Shown in pieces: positions 9,101-16,864 of a DNA stretch of 35,461 nt. Position 1 is the stretch's first letter, and each line of letters opens with the position of its first letter. The translations under genes and the position numbers were made by a program. This DNA is from Candidatus Hydrogenedentota bacterium (lineage in GTDB: Bacteria; Hydrogenedentota; Hydrogenedentia; Hydrogenedentales; SLHB01). The stretch spans positions 1-35,461 of the forward strand of contig JACQVH010000062.1 in NCBI GenBank assembly GCA_016209895.1, given 5' to 3'. The notes under the pieces are model-generated. The model did not search any database. It was not told the origin of the DNA and saw only the letters and a list, made by a program, of their open reading frames with translations.

Positions 9101-10663
9101 GGGGAGACTCAGCCGCAGTCCGTGAAGATAACTTCCGCGCAAGCGGATCTTGAACAGAAGGATTTCCCGATCACCGCCGCCTTGGATGGCGACCCCAAGT
9201 CCGGTTGGGCGGTATCCGGACACGAAATACGCAACGTCAGCCGGCAGGCGGTATTCACGTTTGCGGAAGCCGTTGCGGGAGGGACTGGAACCACGCTAAC
9301 GGTCCGTCTGAGACACGAGTCAGACTTCGCACAGCACGCCATTGGCTGCTTCCGGATCGCGCTGACTACGGCCGAGAAACCGGCCCTCGGGAGACCGCGC
9401 GACCTCGACGGGGCGGCCCTCGCTGCGTTGTGGCTCGACGAAGAGAAACGGTCGCAAGGTGACAAGGATGCGCTTGCGAAATACTACCGCAGCATCGCGC
9501 CGGAACTGGCCGCCGTGCGGGACGAAATGGCGGAAACACAACTGCGATTGACGCAACTCAACAAGGAAATTCCGACCACGCTAATCACGCGCGCCGTCGA
9601 ACCGCGCGTGGTGCGAATTCTCCCGCGCGGGAACTGGCTCGACGAGTCCGGCGAGATCGTGACGCCGTCCGTGCCGCATTTTCTGCCGCAATTGGCGGTG
9701 TCGGGCCGCCGTACCACACGGAAAGACTTGGCGGAATGGCTCGTCTCCGCCGAGAACCCGCTGGCCGCGTGCGTTTTCGTGAACCACCTCTGGAAGCTCT
9801 ATTTCGGGACCGGTCTTTCCAAAGTACTCGATGACTTGGGCACGCGTGGCGAATGGCCTACACACCCGGAATTGCTGGACTGGCTGGCGGTCGAGTTCCG
9901 CGAAAGCGGCTGGGATATCAAGCACATGGTGAAGTTGGTCGTCATGTCGAGCACGTACCGCCAGACGTCCGCGCCGCACCAAGAGTTGGAGCAAGTTGAT
10001 CCCTACAACCGCCTGCTTGCGCGGCAGTCCCGGGTGCGGCTCAGCGCCGAGTTTGTCCGTGATAATGCCTTGCTCATCAGCGGTTTGTTGTCAAAAAAAA
10101 TCGGCGGGCGCAGCGTGTTTCCATATCAGCCGGACGGCTACTGGGACGACTGCAACACGTTCACCGGTCCTCTCATTTACACCACGGACCTCGGCGACGA
10201 TCAATATCGGCGCGGCCTGTACACGGTGTGGAAGCGCAGTTTCCTCCATCCCAGCCTGCTGGCGTTTGACGCGCCGTGTCGCGAGGAGTGCACCGCCGAA
10301 CGGGTCGTTTCCAATACGCCGTTACAGGCCCTTGCCTTGTTGAACGATCCGACGTACGTCGAGACCGCGCGGGTGTTCGCGGAGCACATCATTGGGGAGG
10401 GTGGTGCTTCCACGGAGGAACGACTGAACTGGGCGTATCGCCGGGCATTGTCGCGCAAACCGTCGGCAGACGAGATCGCTCTTTTGACCGAACTCTGCAA
10501 CAAACACCGGACGGAATTCACCAACGACAAGGAATCGGCGCAGAAGCTAATCGCGGTCGGCCAGTGTCCGCCACCACAAGATATTGACCCCATCGAATTG
10601 GCGGGGTGGACTTCCGTGGCCCGGGCGATTCTAAACATGCACGAGACAATAACGAAATTGTAG
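6128..10663 (+). CDS. Large secreted PSCyt1/PSCyt2/PSD1 protein with LRR and Cys-rich repeats
   Basis: 1511 residues from ATG 6128 (GGGAG 4-5 nt and GGAGG about 11 nt upstream). It begins with a signal peptide (hydrophobic 16-41, cleavage near VFAEEG). Domains in order: PSCyt1 with heme-type CVNCH (64-68); Ala/Pro-rich linker; four or five leucine-rich repeats (about 215-343, NLYGTKVSDAGLEQL style); second Pro/Ala linker; two Cys-rich 48-residue repeats (about 405-498); second PSCyt1 with CFQCH (524-528); PSCyt2 (about 632-838) with CAECH (812-816); a beta-rich F5/8-like insert (about 909-1081); and PSD1 (about 1160-1450, ending near SNTPLQALALLNDP). The family is abundant in Planctomycetota; its biochemical role is unproven, and c-type cytochrome-linked extracellular catabolism is usually assumed. 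The DUF1501 partner follows after 75 bp. Two PSCyt1 copies plus the Cys-rich insert are unusual. Confidence 0.93.
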   Translation: MRHILCPCLSYSKVHIFAFLARSAIVALILFVAGFSTYVFAEEGATPPPVSFGKDIVPIFQARCVNCHGPEKQKAKLRLDTPEFVQKGNEDGPVIVAGKPAESKLCKLISLPADDADRMPGDGDPLTPEQIALIARWISEGASFATAPEDAAPTTEPAPAPTPEAATPAATPAPVSAPEGTLASEAAPTTPLATPTVLDELAKDVPTLPAEAVEKLRGLGVLVMPVAAGSPLLNVDLQFLGEKANDDVLKELAPLAEHITWLNLARTAVTDDGLAAVSPLKKLTRIHLERTGIGDAALGHLTGLTHLEYLNLYGTKVSDAGLEQLRSLPALHRLYVWQTQVTTTGAENLKAALPEVEVNLGTEIAAAPPSEAPKPAETADATPAEAPKPAENAATPAAETPKKTVLALLFDADSCCDKAHHENQECEHPCCKEAAAKGEVCVKCNPNAAKKSELAARFDQDGCCAKAAQEGKQCDHPCCKEAWGKGDLCTKCNPNGAQKVAKSAPGLDKISFNKHVRPILAENCFQCHGPDSAARKADLRLDVRDVALAERDGKRAIVPGDSAHSQVIARVTHADPAERMPPAKTEKCLTPEQIALLTRWIGEGAEYEPHWSYINPVRPENPTAKNAAWTRNPIDAFVLAKLDEKGLEPSAEADPVALIRRLSFDLIGLPPTPEDVDAFAADSTPDAYERLVDRLLASPQYGERMAVHWLDLVRYADTNGFHGDEFRSIYPYRDYVIKAFNENMRYDQSTLEQLAGDLIPNPTTEQLIASGYNRLNQITAEGGAQAKEYVAKYAADRVRTTAAVWLGSTMGCAECHDHKFDPFTMKDFYSFGAFFADVEEKGVYKAGDTWDPFMQLPNEEQTAHKKEIESIVAKLQAILDTPTEALAVGQRRWEAKARDEIAAAQNNWTVLVPARQVSSGGAKLKLQEDFSVLASGENPAQDVYTLTFRTDQQHITGLRLEAIVHPSLKGGLARGNGNFVLTGIEVEVIRPGETQPQSVKITSAQADLEQKDFPITAALDGDPKSGWAVSGHEIRNVSRQAVFTFAEAVAGGTGTTLTVRLRHESDFAQHAIGCFRIALTTAEKPALGRPRDLDGAALAALWLDEEKRSQGDKDALAKYYRSIAPELAAVRDEMAETQLRLTQLNKEIPTTLITRAVEPRVVRILPRGNWLDESGEIVTPSVPHFLPQLAVSGRRTTRKDLAEWLVSAENPLAACVFVNHLWKLYFGTGLSKVLDDLGTRGEWPTHPELLDWLAVEFRESGWDIKHMVKLVVMSSTYRQTSAPHQELEQVDPYNRLLARQSRVRLSAEFVRDNALLISGLLSKKIGGRSVFPYQPDGYWDDCNTFTGPLIYTTDLGDDQYRRGLYTVWKRSFLHPSLLAFDAPCREECTAERVVSNTPLQALALLNDPTYVETARVFAEHIIGEGGASTEERLNWAYRRALSRKPSADEIALLTELCNKHRTEFTNDKESAQKLIAVGQCPPPQDIDPIELAGWTSVARAILNMHETITKL
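7340..7623 (+). other. Tandem Cys7 repeats inside the PSD1 protein
   Basis: Two units 48 codons apart share exactly the spacing CC-x9-C-x3-CC-x9-C-x2-C (first CC at residues 415-416, second at 463-464). Common words are HPCCKEA and KCNPN. The many Cys plus the HP and KC contexts suggest metal binding or disulfide knots. I do not recognise a named domain. Confidence 0.75.
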
Positions 10664-10714
10664 CAATGAGCAATGAGGAACGTGCAATGAGTAAGTACCG
10701 AGTACCGAGTGACG
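10663..10714. repeat. Intergenic word repeat (GCAATGAG / ACCGAGT type)
   Basis: The 75-bp gap between the PSD1 and DUF1501 genes consists largely of GCAATGAG words followed by TACCGAGTACCGAGTGACGA. The ACCGAGT word recurs at 21000-21043. Confidence 0.5.
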
Positions 10715-10738
10715 ATTAACTAACAAGGAACTTGGGTG

Positions 10739-12169
10739 ATGTTTTCACTGACGGATGAACAATTGTTGCTGACACGCAGACAATTCCTGGGGCGGGGTGC
10801 GTGTGGGATTGGAACCTTGGCGTTGGCCGGGTTGTTGAATAACGGTCGCGCAATGGCCGCAACGGGGTCGGAGTTGCCGTGGCGCGGCGTGATCAGTCCG
10901 TATCACGTATCGCCACGCACTCGACGGGTCATTTACCTGTTCATGGCGGGCGGGCCGTCGCACCTCGAAACCTTCGATTATAAGCCGAAGCTGGTTGAGA
11001 TGGACGGCAAACCAATGCCCGATTCGTTCACTAAAGGCCAGCCCATCGCACAGTTGCAGGAAAAGGAATTGCGGTGCTTCGCGCCGCAGTACGGGTTCAA
11101 GAAATGTGGTAGTTCCGGTCAGGAGATATCGGAGATTCTTCCGCACATCTCCGACATTGCGGACGACATCTGCATCATCCGCTCGATGCAGACCGAACAG
11201 ATCAACCACGGTCCCGCGCAGACCTATATCAACACCGGCACCATGATCCCCGGACGGCCCAGTATGGGCTCCTGGATTCTCTACGGTCTCGGCAGCGAAT
11301 GCGAGAACTTGCCCGGATTCATCGTGCTGACCTCGGCGGGCGGCGGACAGAATCAGCCGATCGCCGCGCGCCAATGGCACAGCGGATTTCTGCCGAGCCG
11401 GTTTCAAGGTGTGCAGTTCTTGTCCAAAGGCGATCCGGTGCCTTATGTAGCGAGCCCGTCAGGCGTCAACTCCGATCAGCAACGGGACGTGGTAGATGCG
11501 GTCCGTCGGCTCAACGAACTCTCGAATGAGACCGTGGACGATCCGGAAATCGCCACGCGCATCAGTCAGTACGAGATGGCATTCCGCATGCAGACGAGCG
11601 TGCCGGAACTGATGGACATCTCGAACGAGCCGCAACACATCCGCGATCTCTACGGGGTGAAAGCGATTGACGGAACGTTCGCCTCCAATTGTCTGTTGGC
11701 TCGGCGCTTGGCCGAGCGCGGCGTCCGCTTTATCCAACTTTACCACCGGGGTTGGGACCACCATGACCGGGTGAAGCAGGGCGTGGCGACGACCGCCGGC
11801 TTGGTTGATCAGGCTTCGGCCGCGCTCATCATTGACCTGAAGCAGCGTGGGATGCTCGAAGACACGCTGGTGGTTTGGGGCGGCGAATTCGGGCGCACGC
11901 CGATGGCGCAAGGCGACGGGCGCGACCATCATATTCGCGGATTCTCGATTTGGATGGCGGGCGGCGGCATCAAGGGTGGCATCACCCACGGAAAGACCGA
12001 CGACCTTGGATATTACGCCGTGGAAGACAAAGTCCACGTCCATGATTTCCACGCGACGATGCTGCATTTGCTGGGCGTAGACCACACGAAACTGACGTAC
12101 CGTTTCCAAGGCCGCGATTTCCGTCTCACCGACGTCGCGGGCGAGTTGGTTCAGAAGATTATCGCCTAG
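10739..12169 (+). CDS. DUF1501 protein with Tat-like leader
   Basis: 476 residues. A GTG directly precedes the chosen ATG (10739); AAGGA lies 9 nt upstream of the ATG. The leader has a twin Arg (TRRQFLGRG) and a hydrophobic stretch (GTLALAGLL), as in Tat substrates. DUF1501 proteins belong to the alkaline-phosphatase/sulfatase-like fold. Seen here are FMAGGPSHLETFDYKP near the start and LVVWGGEFGRTPMAQG, RDHHIRGFSIWMAGGGIKGG and HDFHATMLHLLGVDH near the end, all hallmark family blocks rich in His/Asp that could hold metals. The gene follows the PSD1 gene, the standard pairing in Planctomycetota and relatives, so the two proteins probably act together outside the cytoplasm; the reaction is not known. 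It converges on the sulfatase gene with only 9 bp between stop codons. Confidence 0.92.
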   Translation: MFSLTDEQLLLTRRQFLGRGACGIGTLALAGLLNNGRAMAATGSELPWRGVISPYHVSPRTRRVIYLFMAGGPSHLETFDYKPKLVEMDGKPMPDSFTKGQPIAQLQEKELRCFAPQYGFKKCGSSGQEISEILPHISDIADDICIIRSMQTEQINHGPAQTYINTGTMIPGRPSMGSWILYGLGSECENLPGFIVLTSAGGGQNQPIAARQWHSGFLPSRFQGVQFLSKGDPVPYVASPSGVNSDQQRDVVDAVRRLNELSNETVDDPEIATRISQYEMAFRMQTSVPELMDISNEPQHIRDLYGVKAIDGTFASNCLLARRLAERGVRFIQLYHRGWDHHDRVKQGVATTAGLVDQASAALIIDLKQRGMLEDTLVVWGGEFGRTPMAQGDGRDHHIRGFSIWMAGGGIKGGITHGKTDDLGYYAVEDKVHVHDFHATMLHLLGVDHTKLTYRFQGRDFRLTDVAGELVQKIIA

Positions 12170-12178
12170 TCTCGACAG

Positions 12179-13579
12179 TTACCGCGGCGTAGACGGGCGC
12201 GGTGCGTCCTGCTTTATCCACCGCGGCGGCTCCAATTGGGCATTCCATGCTTTCCAGGCGGCGTGAAGCTCAGCGACTTTGTCCGGATGTTTCTCCGCAA
12301 GGTCACTAGTTTCGCCGAGGTCCGCAGCGAGATCATAAAGCTGCGGCTTCCCGTCGCGAAGTTCACACCGCAACTTCCAGTCGCCCATGCGGATCGCCCA
12401 GGGTTCTCCGTAGCGCCAATACAGCGCGTCATGCGGCGGCCGCGACTTCTCGCCGCGCAGGTACGGAAGCAAGTTCACGCCATCCAGTTTCCAATCGGCA
12501 GCAACCTTTCCGCCGGCCGCAGCGATGGCCGTAGGAAGGATGTCGAGCGCGCTCACCGGCCGATCGAAGGCGTTTCCGCTCGGTAGTTGCCCTTTCCATT
12601 GCATCATGAACGGGACCCGAATGCCGCCTTCGTACACCTCGCCTTTGACGCCGCGCAAGGGGTTGTTGCGTGAGGACGTCTGCTGCGTCGGTCCGCCGTT
12701 GTCGCTGAGGAACACGACCAACGTGTCATCTTCCAGTTCCAGGGCGCGCAGTCGCTCCAACACGTGGCCGACGGCGTCATCCATGGCCGAAAGCATGGCC
12801 GCAAACGTGCGCCGCGGTTCCGTCTTGATGTGACTGAATTTCGCTAGTCGCTCCGGCGTGGCTTCCATCGGCGCATGCACCGCGTTGAAGGGAAGATACA
12901 AGAAAAACGGTTCTTCCCGGTGTCGCTCGAGAAACGCGCCGGCCTCCTGTGCAAGGTTGTCCGTAAGATAGGTGATTTCTTTCACGGGTTCGGTCCCGCG
13001 CACCAGTGGGTCATCAATGGGGCGACCACCCGTAAGGAAATACGAATGACTCCCCGCGAGAAAACCGTAGAATTCATCGAAGCCGCGCTTCGTGGGATGG
13101 AACTCCGGCTCGTATCCGAGGTGCCATTTTCCAAACATGCCCGTGGTACGACCTAGAGCCTTCATCCGGTCGGCCAGTGTCGTTTCAGTCAGGGGCAGAC
13201 CGAAATTCTTGGCGGCGGCGGCCGGCGGCCCCGGATTGAATTCATGACCGAAGCGTTGCTGGTAGCGCCCCGTCATAAGACCGGCCCGAGTTGGACTGCA
13301 CACCGGACAAGTCACGTAGCCGTTCGTAAAGCGCACGCCGTTGCGCGCGATCGAGTCAATATTCGGCGTGGGCACGTCGTGACAACCGTACACCCCTACG
13401 TCAGCGTAGCCTAGGTCGTCGGCGACGATAAGGACGACGTTCGTTGCCTGTCCACGGCCAATTCGAGTTGTTGAGACACGAGCCCGCGAAGCCGCGCACG
13501 GCAGACTTCCCAACGCGGGAACCATCGCGGCGCCGGCCAGCAATCGGCCGGATGATTTCAGGAAGTCTCGTCTTTTCAT
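12179..13579 (-). CDS. Sulfatase with Tat-like leader
   Basis: 466 residues from ATG 13577-13579 (GGGAG about 7 nt upstream; a GTG five codons earlier is less likely because it overlaps that ribosome site). MKRRDFLKSSGRLLAGAAM is a twin-Arg leader. The sulfatase core follows: metal-binding VADDLGYADVG, then the formylglycine signature C-S-P-T-R (Cys94-Arg98), where Cys is oxidised to formylglycine by a maturase not encoded here. Later blocks are KWHLGY and FLSDNGGPT. The C-terminal LYDLAADLGETSDLAEKHP is typical of arylsulfatase A-like members. It hydrolyses a sulfate ester, probably in the periplasm. It lies 49 bp downstream of another sulfatase on the same strand, probably the last gene of a four-gene operon. 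Substrate unknown; sulfated glycan is the usual guess. Confidence 0.92.
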   Translation of the reverse strand: MKRRDFLKSSGRLLAGAAMVPALGSLPCAASRARVSTTRIGRGQATNVVLIVADDLGYADVGVYGCHDVPTPNIDSIARNGVRFTNGYVTCPVCSPTRAGLMTGRYQQRFGHEFNPGPPAAAAKNFGLPLTETTLADRMKALGRTTGMFGKWHLGYEPEFHPTKRGFDEFYGFLAGSHSYFLTGGRPIDDPLVRGTEPVKEITYLTDNLAQEAGAFLERHREEPFFLYLPFNAVHAPMEATPERLAKFSHIKTEPRRTFAAMLSAMDDAVGHVLERLRALELEDDTLVVFLSDNGGPTQQTSSRNNPLRGVKGEVYEGGIRVPFMMQWKGQLPSGNAFDRPVSALDILPTAIAAAGGKVAADWKLDGVNLLPYLRGEKSRPPHDALYWRYGEPWAIRMGDWKLRCELRDGKPQLYDLAADLGETSDLAEKHPDKVAELHAAWKAWNAQLEPPRWIKQDAPRPSTPR

Positions 13580-13628
13580 GTTCTGATCTCCCACAAGTTG
13601 ATTCCCATGGCATCCATTTGCGAACCAA

Positions 13629-15089
13629 TCATCGAATCTCGGTTCGCGACACGCGGTCCTTCCACGGGTGACTCGTCTGCTCCATCCATTCGAGCAGCTT
13701 CTGATTCCAGCGGCGCGCGGGCTGCAGATACTTCGCGCGACGTGGGCTTCGTCCCAAGAGATTGTTGAGTTCGTTTGGGTCCGGTTCGAGGTGAAAGAGC
13801 ATGTCCACGTCGTTGGGATGTATGCTCCAGACGTATTTCCATTCTCGGTCCTGAATCATGATATGTCGTTCCTCGAATTGGGAGACAATGAAATCCCCAG
13901 GCGAACTCTTGTTTTCCTGAATTTGCTCCCGGAGCGAACGGCCATCGCGCGACGGAAACTGTATACCGAGATAATCACTGATCGTAGCATAAAGGTCAAT
14001 CAGGTTTACCGGTTCCACAATTACGCCCCTCGGGATTCTCCCCGGCAGACGCAGGATTAGCGGCACGCGGACCGACCCGTCGTAGAAGACAAATTTCTGG
14101 CCCAGGCCATGGTCTCCGAGCATTTCTCCGTGATCGGCGGTAAATATGACCAGCGTCCGGTCGCGGAGTTGAAGCCGGTCTATGGCGGCCAGAATCCGGC
14201 CCACGTGGTGGTCCACCTCTTTCACCGCCGCGTAGTAACGCGCCATAATCAATCGAATATGCGCGCGTTCCACTTGATCCAGCGCGCGGTCGAAGTCCCG
14301 GTAGATGCTATCCTCGCGTGAATCGTCGAACGTCTCCGAAATTCCCAGGTCAGCGGCCTTGACCTCGTCGCAGTAGGGTCGCGCGATGTACAGCGGCGGG
14401 TGCGGATGCAGCAACGAGCAGGTGATGGAAAACGGTACGTTATGCAAGTCATTCAAAGCAACGATGGTTTCGTCGGCGGTCATCGCGGATATGGTGTGAG
14501 CCGCAGGCACACTGTCGCGGCCATACAATTTGCCCGGCATCGGCACCGGGGGTTCGTGCGGGCGCTGCTCCGTCCGATAGGCGTAATCCATCGGGTCCGG
14601 GTCGTATGGCCAGCCGCTGTACGGATTGATAAACTGACCGGGACGCGGCTTGGGGGCCGGGGGTAGTACGCGCGCGAGGTAGGCGCGATAATACTCGGAA
14701 TCGTCCATTATCGGCGCGGGGTCATACGCATCGAGAAGCGCCGGCGGCGCGTGCCAACGCCCGCAATACCGCGTGGCATATCCCGCCTTGTGCAACTTCT
14801 GGTCAAACGAAGTGACCCCCGGTCGGATTCGGTTAGCCGGGGCAGCGGGATTGGTGGTACAGCCGTGTCGGTGAATGTAGTGACCCGTGAGGATGGATAC
14901 TCGGGCCGGCGCACAGATTGGGCTGGGCGTGATGGCGCGCTCGAAACGCGTTCCTTCCCGCGCCAGGCGGTCCAAATTCGGCGTGTCCACAAAGCGACTC
15001 CCAGCACAGGACATCGCGTCATGACGAAATTGGTCCGTAAGGATAAAGAGGAGATTGAAAGGAGGCGCGGCGGAATCTTCGGAACTCAT
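13629..15089 (-). CDS. Sulfatase (choline-sulfatase/iduronate-sulfatase-like), no leader
   Basis: 486 residues from ATG 15087-15089, which overlaps the preceding gene's TGA as ATGA; the open frame continues 44 codons further upstream but those belong to the neighbour in another frame. The core starts at once (NLLFILTDQFRHDAM) without a signal peptide, so a cytoplasmic enzyme is likely. The formylglycine motif is C-A-P-A-R (Cys59-Arg63). FTADHGEMLGDHGLGQKFVFYDGSVR supplies the later Asp/His metal ligands. YVWSIHPNDVDMLFHLEPDPNELNNL is the normal C-terminal block. It would desulfate an imported small substrate, in contrast to the Tat-exported sulfatase 49 bp downstream. Translational coupling ties it to the PHP protein. 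Confidence 0.91.
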   Translation of the reverse strand: MSSEDSAAPPFNLLFILTDQFRHDAMSCAGSRFVDTPNLDRLAREGTRFERAITPSPICAPARVSILTGHYIHRHGCTTNPAAPANRIRPGVTSFDQKLHKAGYATRYCGRWHAPPALLDAYDPAPIMDDSEYYRAYLARVLPPAPKPRPGQFINPYSGWPYDPDPMDYAYRTEQRPHEPPVPMPGKLYGRDSVPAAHTISAMTADETIVALNDLHNVPFSITCSLLHPHPPLYIARPYCDEVKAADLGISETFDDSREDSIYRDFDRALDQVERAHIRLIMARYYAAVKEVDHHVGRILAAIDRLQLRDRTLVIFTADHGEMLGDHGLGQKFVFYDGSVRVPLILRLPGRIPRGVIVEPVNLIDLYATISDYLGIQFPSRDGRSLREQIQENKSSPGDFIVSQFEERHIMIQDREWKYVWSIHPNDVDMLFHLEPDPNELNNLLGRSPRRAKYLQPARRWNQKLLEWMEQTSHPWKDRVSRTEIR

Positions 15090-16864
15090 CCGACCCAGAT
15101 CGGCGAAGACCAAGCCGATTCCCCGTCCACCTGAACGACGCGGACGTAATAATACGCGGGCTCGCGGGGTGAGTAGCGGTAATCTTCGTAGTGGAGTTGC
15201 CAATCCCACTCGCCGTGGCAAAAGCTCGTGTGAACCACCTTGCCGTTCTTGATAATCCGGACGTGGTCGAGACCATTGCTGCCCGCGCAGGCCACTTGCA
15301 GTACAGGGCGCCCGGACGGGAGGGCCGGTATCTCGGTACCCATGATGGCGCCCTCGAGGGTGAAAGATAGCGTGATTGGCGCGCCGGTCGTGGCGTAACA
15401 GCGCCGGGCGTGGAGCGCATCCCAGACGGCCTGGCGGGTCAGCTCGCGGGCGAGCACCACCGCGCGGCCGCTGCCCAAATGGTGAAAGATGTGATGATGT
15501 TTGACGTAAGGACTCTGGGCATCGCCGGGATGGCCATCATGGCCGTCCGACGATGCGATCAGTCCTAAGCGATTTCCGAGGTTGAGGGCGTCGCGCACGG
15601 TCAAGGTGCGATACCGGTCGGAAATCCCGCGTGGAAAATCGCCGTAATACTCGCTCGAACCCCAACTTGAATAGGTCTCGACGAGTCGGTCGTGTTTCGC
15701 ATGGCAAAAATCCCAATGAAAGGGATGGGACGCCGAGGAGGAATGATGAGGAACCGAGAAAAAGGGGACATTGGTGCGCTCGAGGGCCGCCCACAGTTCG
15801 TCCGGGTGTACCGCCTTCTCCGGCTCTTTGTTTGGGAAACCCCAGTCGCGCGCGCTATTCACAACCGTGCCGCCTGTTTCGCGAAAGTAGATGTTTCGAT
15901 GGCCATACAGCAGACTCGTGAACTCGAAGGCGGGCATACAAGCGAACCGGCCCGGCTCGTCATGGGCATCTGCCAGCGCCAGATATTCGCCGACTTTGTT
16001 TTTTTCGATCTGGCATTCGTGCTCGGTCAGCGCATAGAAATCGAGCGCGCCCGGACCGCGCGCGTACCGGTAATTATCCTCGCGCGAACCCCAACCGCAG
16101 CCCTTGTTCTCGGACGCGTCGCCTTGCTGCCCGGAGTGCGTGTGGATGTCGCCGAAGAAGACGAAGTATTCGCCGACTTTGGGCCGCGCACCCGAGGCCA
16201 CGTCCACGGCTCGGTATACGTCCGAGTGCTCCAAGATGCCCGGCGCGGCGGCCAATTGAAACCAGCGCGTGGAGGGCGCGTCGGCGCGCGCTTCGAGACG
16301 CAACACCGCCTGCGATCCCGGGACAATCCAACTAGACGGAACCGTCAGGAGAGCCGGGCCAAAGGCGGCGAAACTCTCATTGATTAGCACGGAACTTAGA
16401 CATAACGAGCCACCGGGCGGCGCGGATTCGATTCGATGCGCCGAAAACGCGAATGATGTTTCCACCCCGCGCCACAGTTGGGCGTGTTTCACAACGCGTA
16501 TAGAAACGGCGAAGCGATCATTGCAGTACAGGTCCCAATTACCGCTCGGCTGGGGCAGCGGCGAGCCGTTGCCGAATCCGATGGGCATTAGAAACGATAC
16601 CCGGTCGGCAGCGTTGGCGGGAACCGGCGCCGTCTTCCACGAAAAGGCCCGGCGCGCGCTCAGCGGAAAGTACCATTCGCGGAGATCGGACGTCTCCATG
16701 AATCCTGCCACCCGTTCCCCGCCAACCACGGCATCGCCGAGATCCACGATTTCCTTGGCGCCGTACACGACGGTGCTGCCAAGTTTATCTCGAATGTATG
16801 CGGCAATCTCGGGCGCGATGGTCCGTCGCGCACGCGGATTCGGGTAGGCGTCCACGCGGGTCAC
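15086..16864 (-). CDS. PHP/DUF3604-like metal-dependent hydrolase
   Basis: 592 residues starting at GTG 16862-16864, which overlaps the upstream TGA as GTGA; the open frame runs 81 codons further back inside the neighbour and is not supported. Residues 1-230 are a beta-rich region of no recognised family. From residue 238 comes GDIHTHSGQQGD (metal-type H-x-H at 241/243), then FYALTEHECQ, MPAFEFTS, VPHHSSSASH and SSDGHDGHPG, the His/Asp blocks of a PHP-like barrel as in DUF3604. A C-terminal beta-domain (VACAGSNGLDHVRIIKNGKVV) matches the end of many DUF3604 proteins. A phosphoesterase or related hydrolase is likely; substrate unknown. No clear signal peptide. Being sandwiched between a metallophosphoesterase and a sulfatase with 4-nt overlaps implies one pathway. 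Confidence 0.78.
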   Translation of the reverse strand: MTRVDAYPNPRARRTIAPEIAAYIRDKLGSTVVYGAKEIVDLGDAVVGGERVAGFMETSDLREWYFPLSARRAFSWKTAPVPANAADRVSFLMPIGFGNGSPLPQPSGNWDLYCNDRFAVSIRVVKHAQLWRGVETSFAFSAHRIESAPPGGSLCLSSVLINESFAAFGPALLTVPSSWIVPGSQAVLRLEARADAPSTRWFQLAAAPGILEHSDVYRAVDVASGARPKVGEYFVFFGDIHTHSGQQGDASENKGCGWGSREDNYRYARGPGALDFYALTEHECQIEKNKVGEYLALADAHDEPGRFACMPAFEFTSLLYGHRNIYFRETGGTVVNSARDWGFPNKEPEKAVHPDELWAALERTNVPFFSVPHHSSSASHPFHWDFCHAKHDRLVETYSSWGSSEYYGDFPRGISDRYRTLTVRDALNLGNRLGLIASSDGHDGHPGDAQSPYVKHHHIFHHLGSGRAVVLARELTRQAVWDALHARRCYATTGAPITLSFTLEGAIMGTEIPALPSGRPVLQVACAGSNGLDHVRIIKNGKVVHTSFCHGEWDWQLHYEDYRYSPREPAYYYVRVVQVDGESAWSSPIWVG

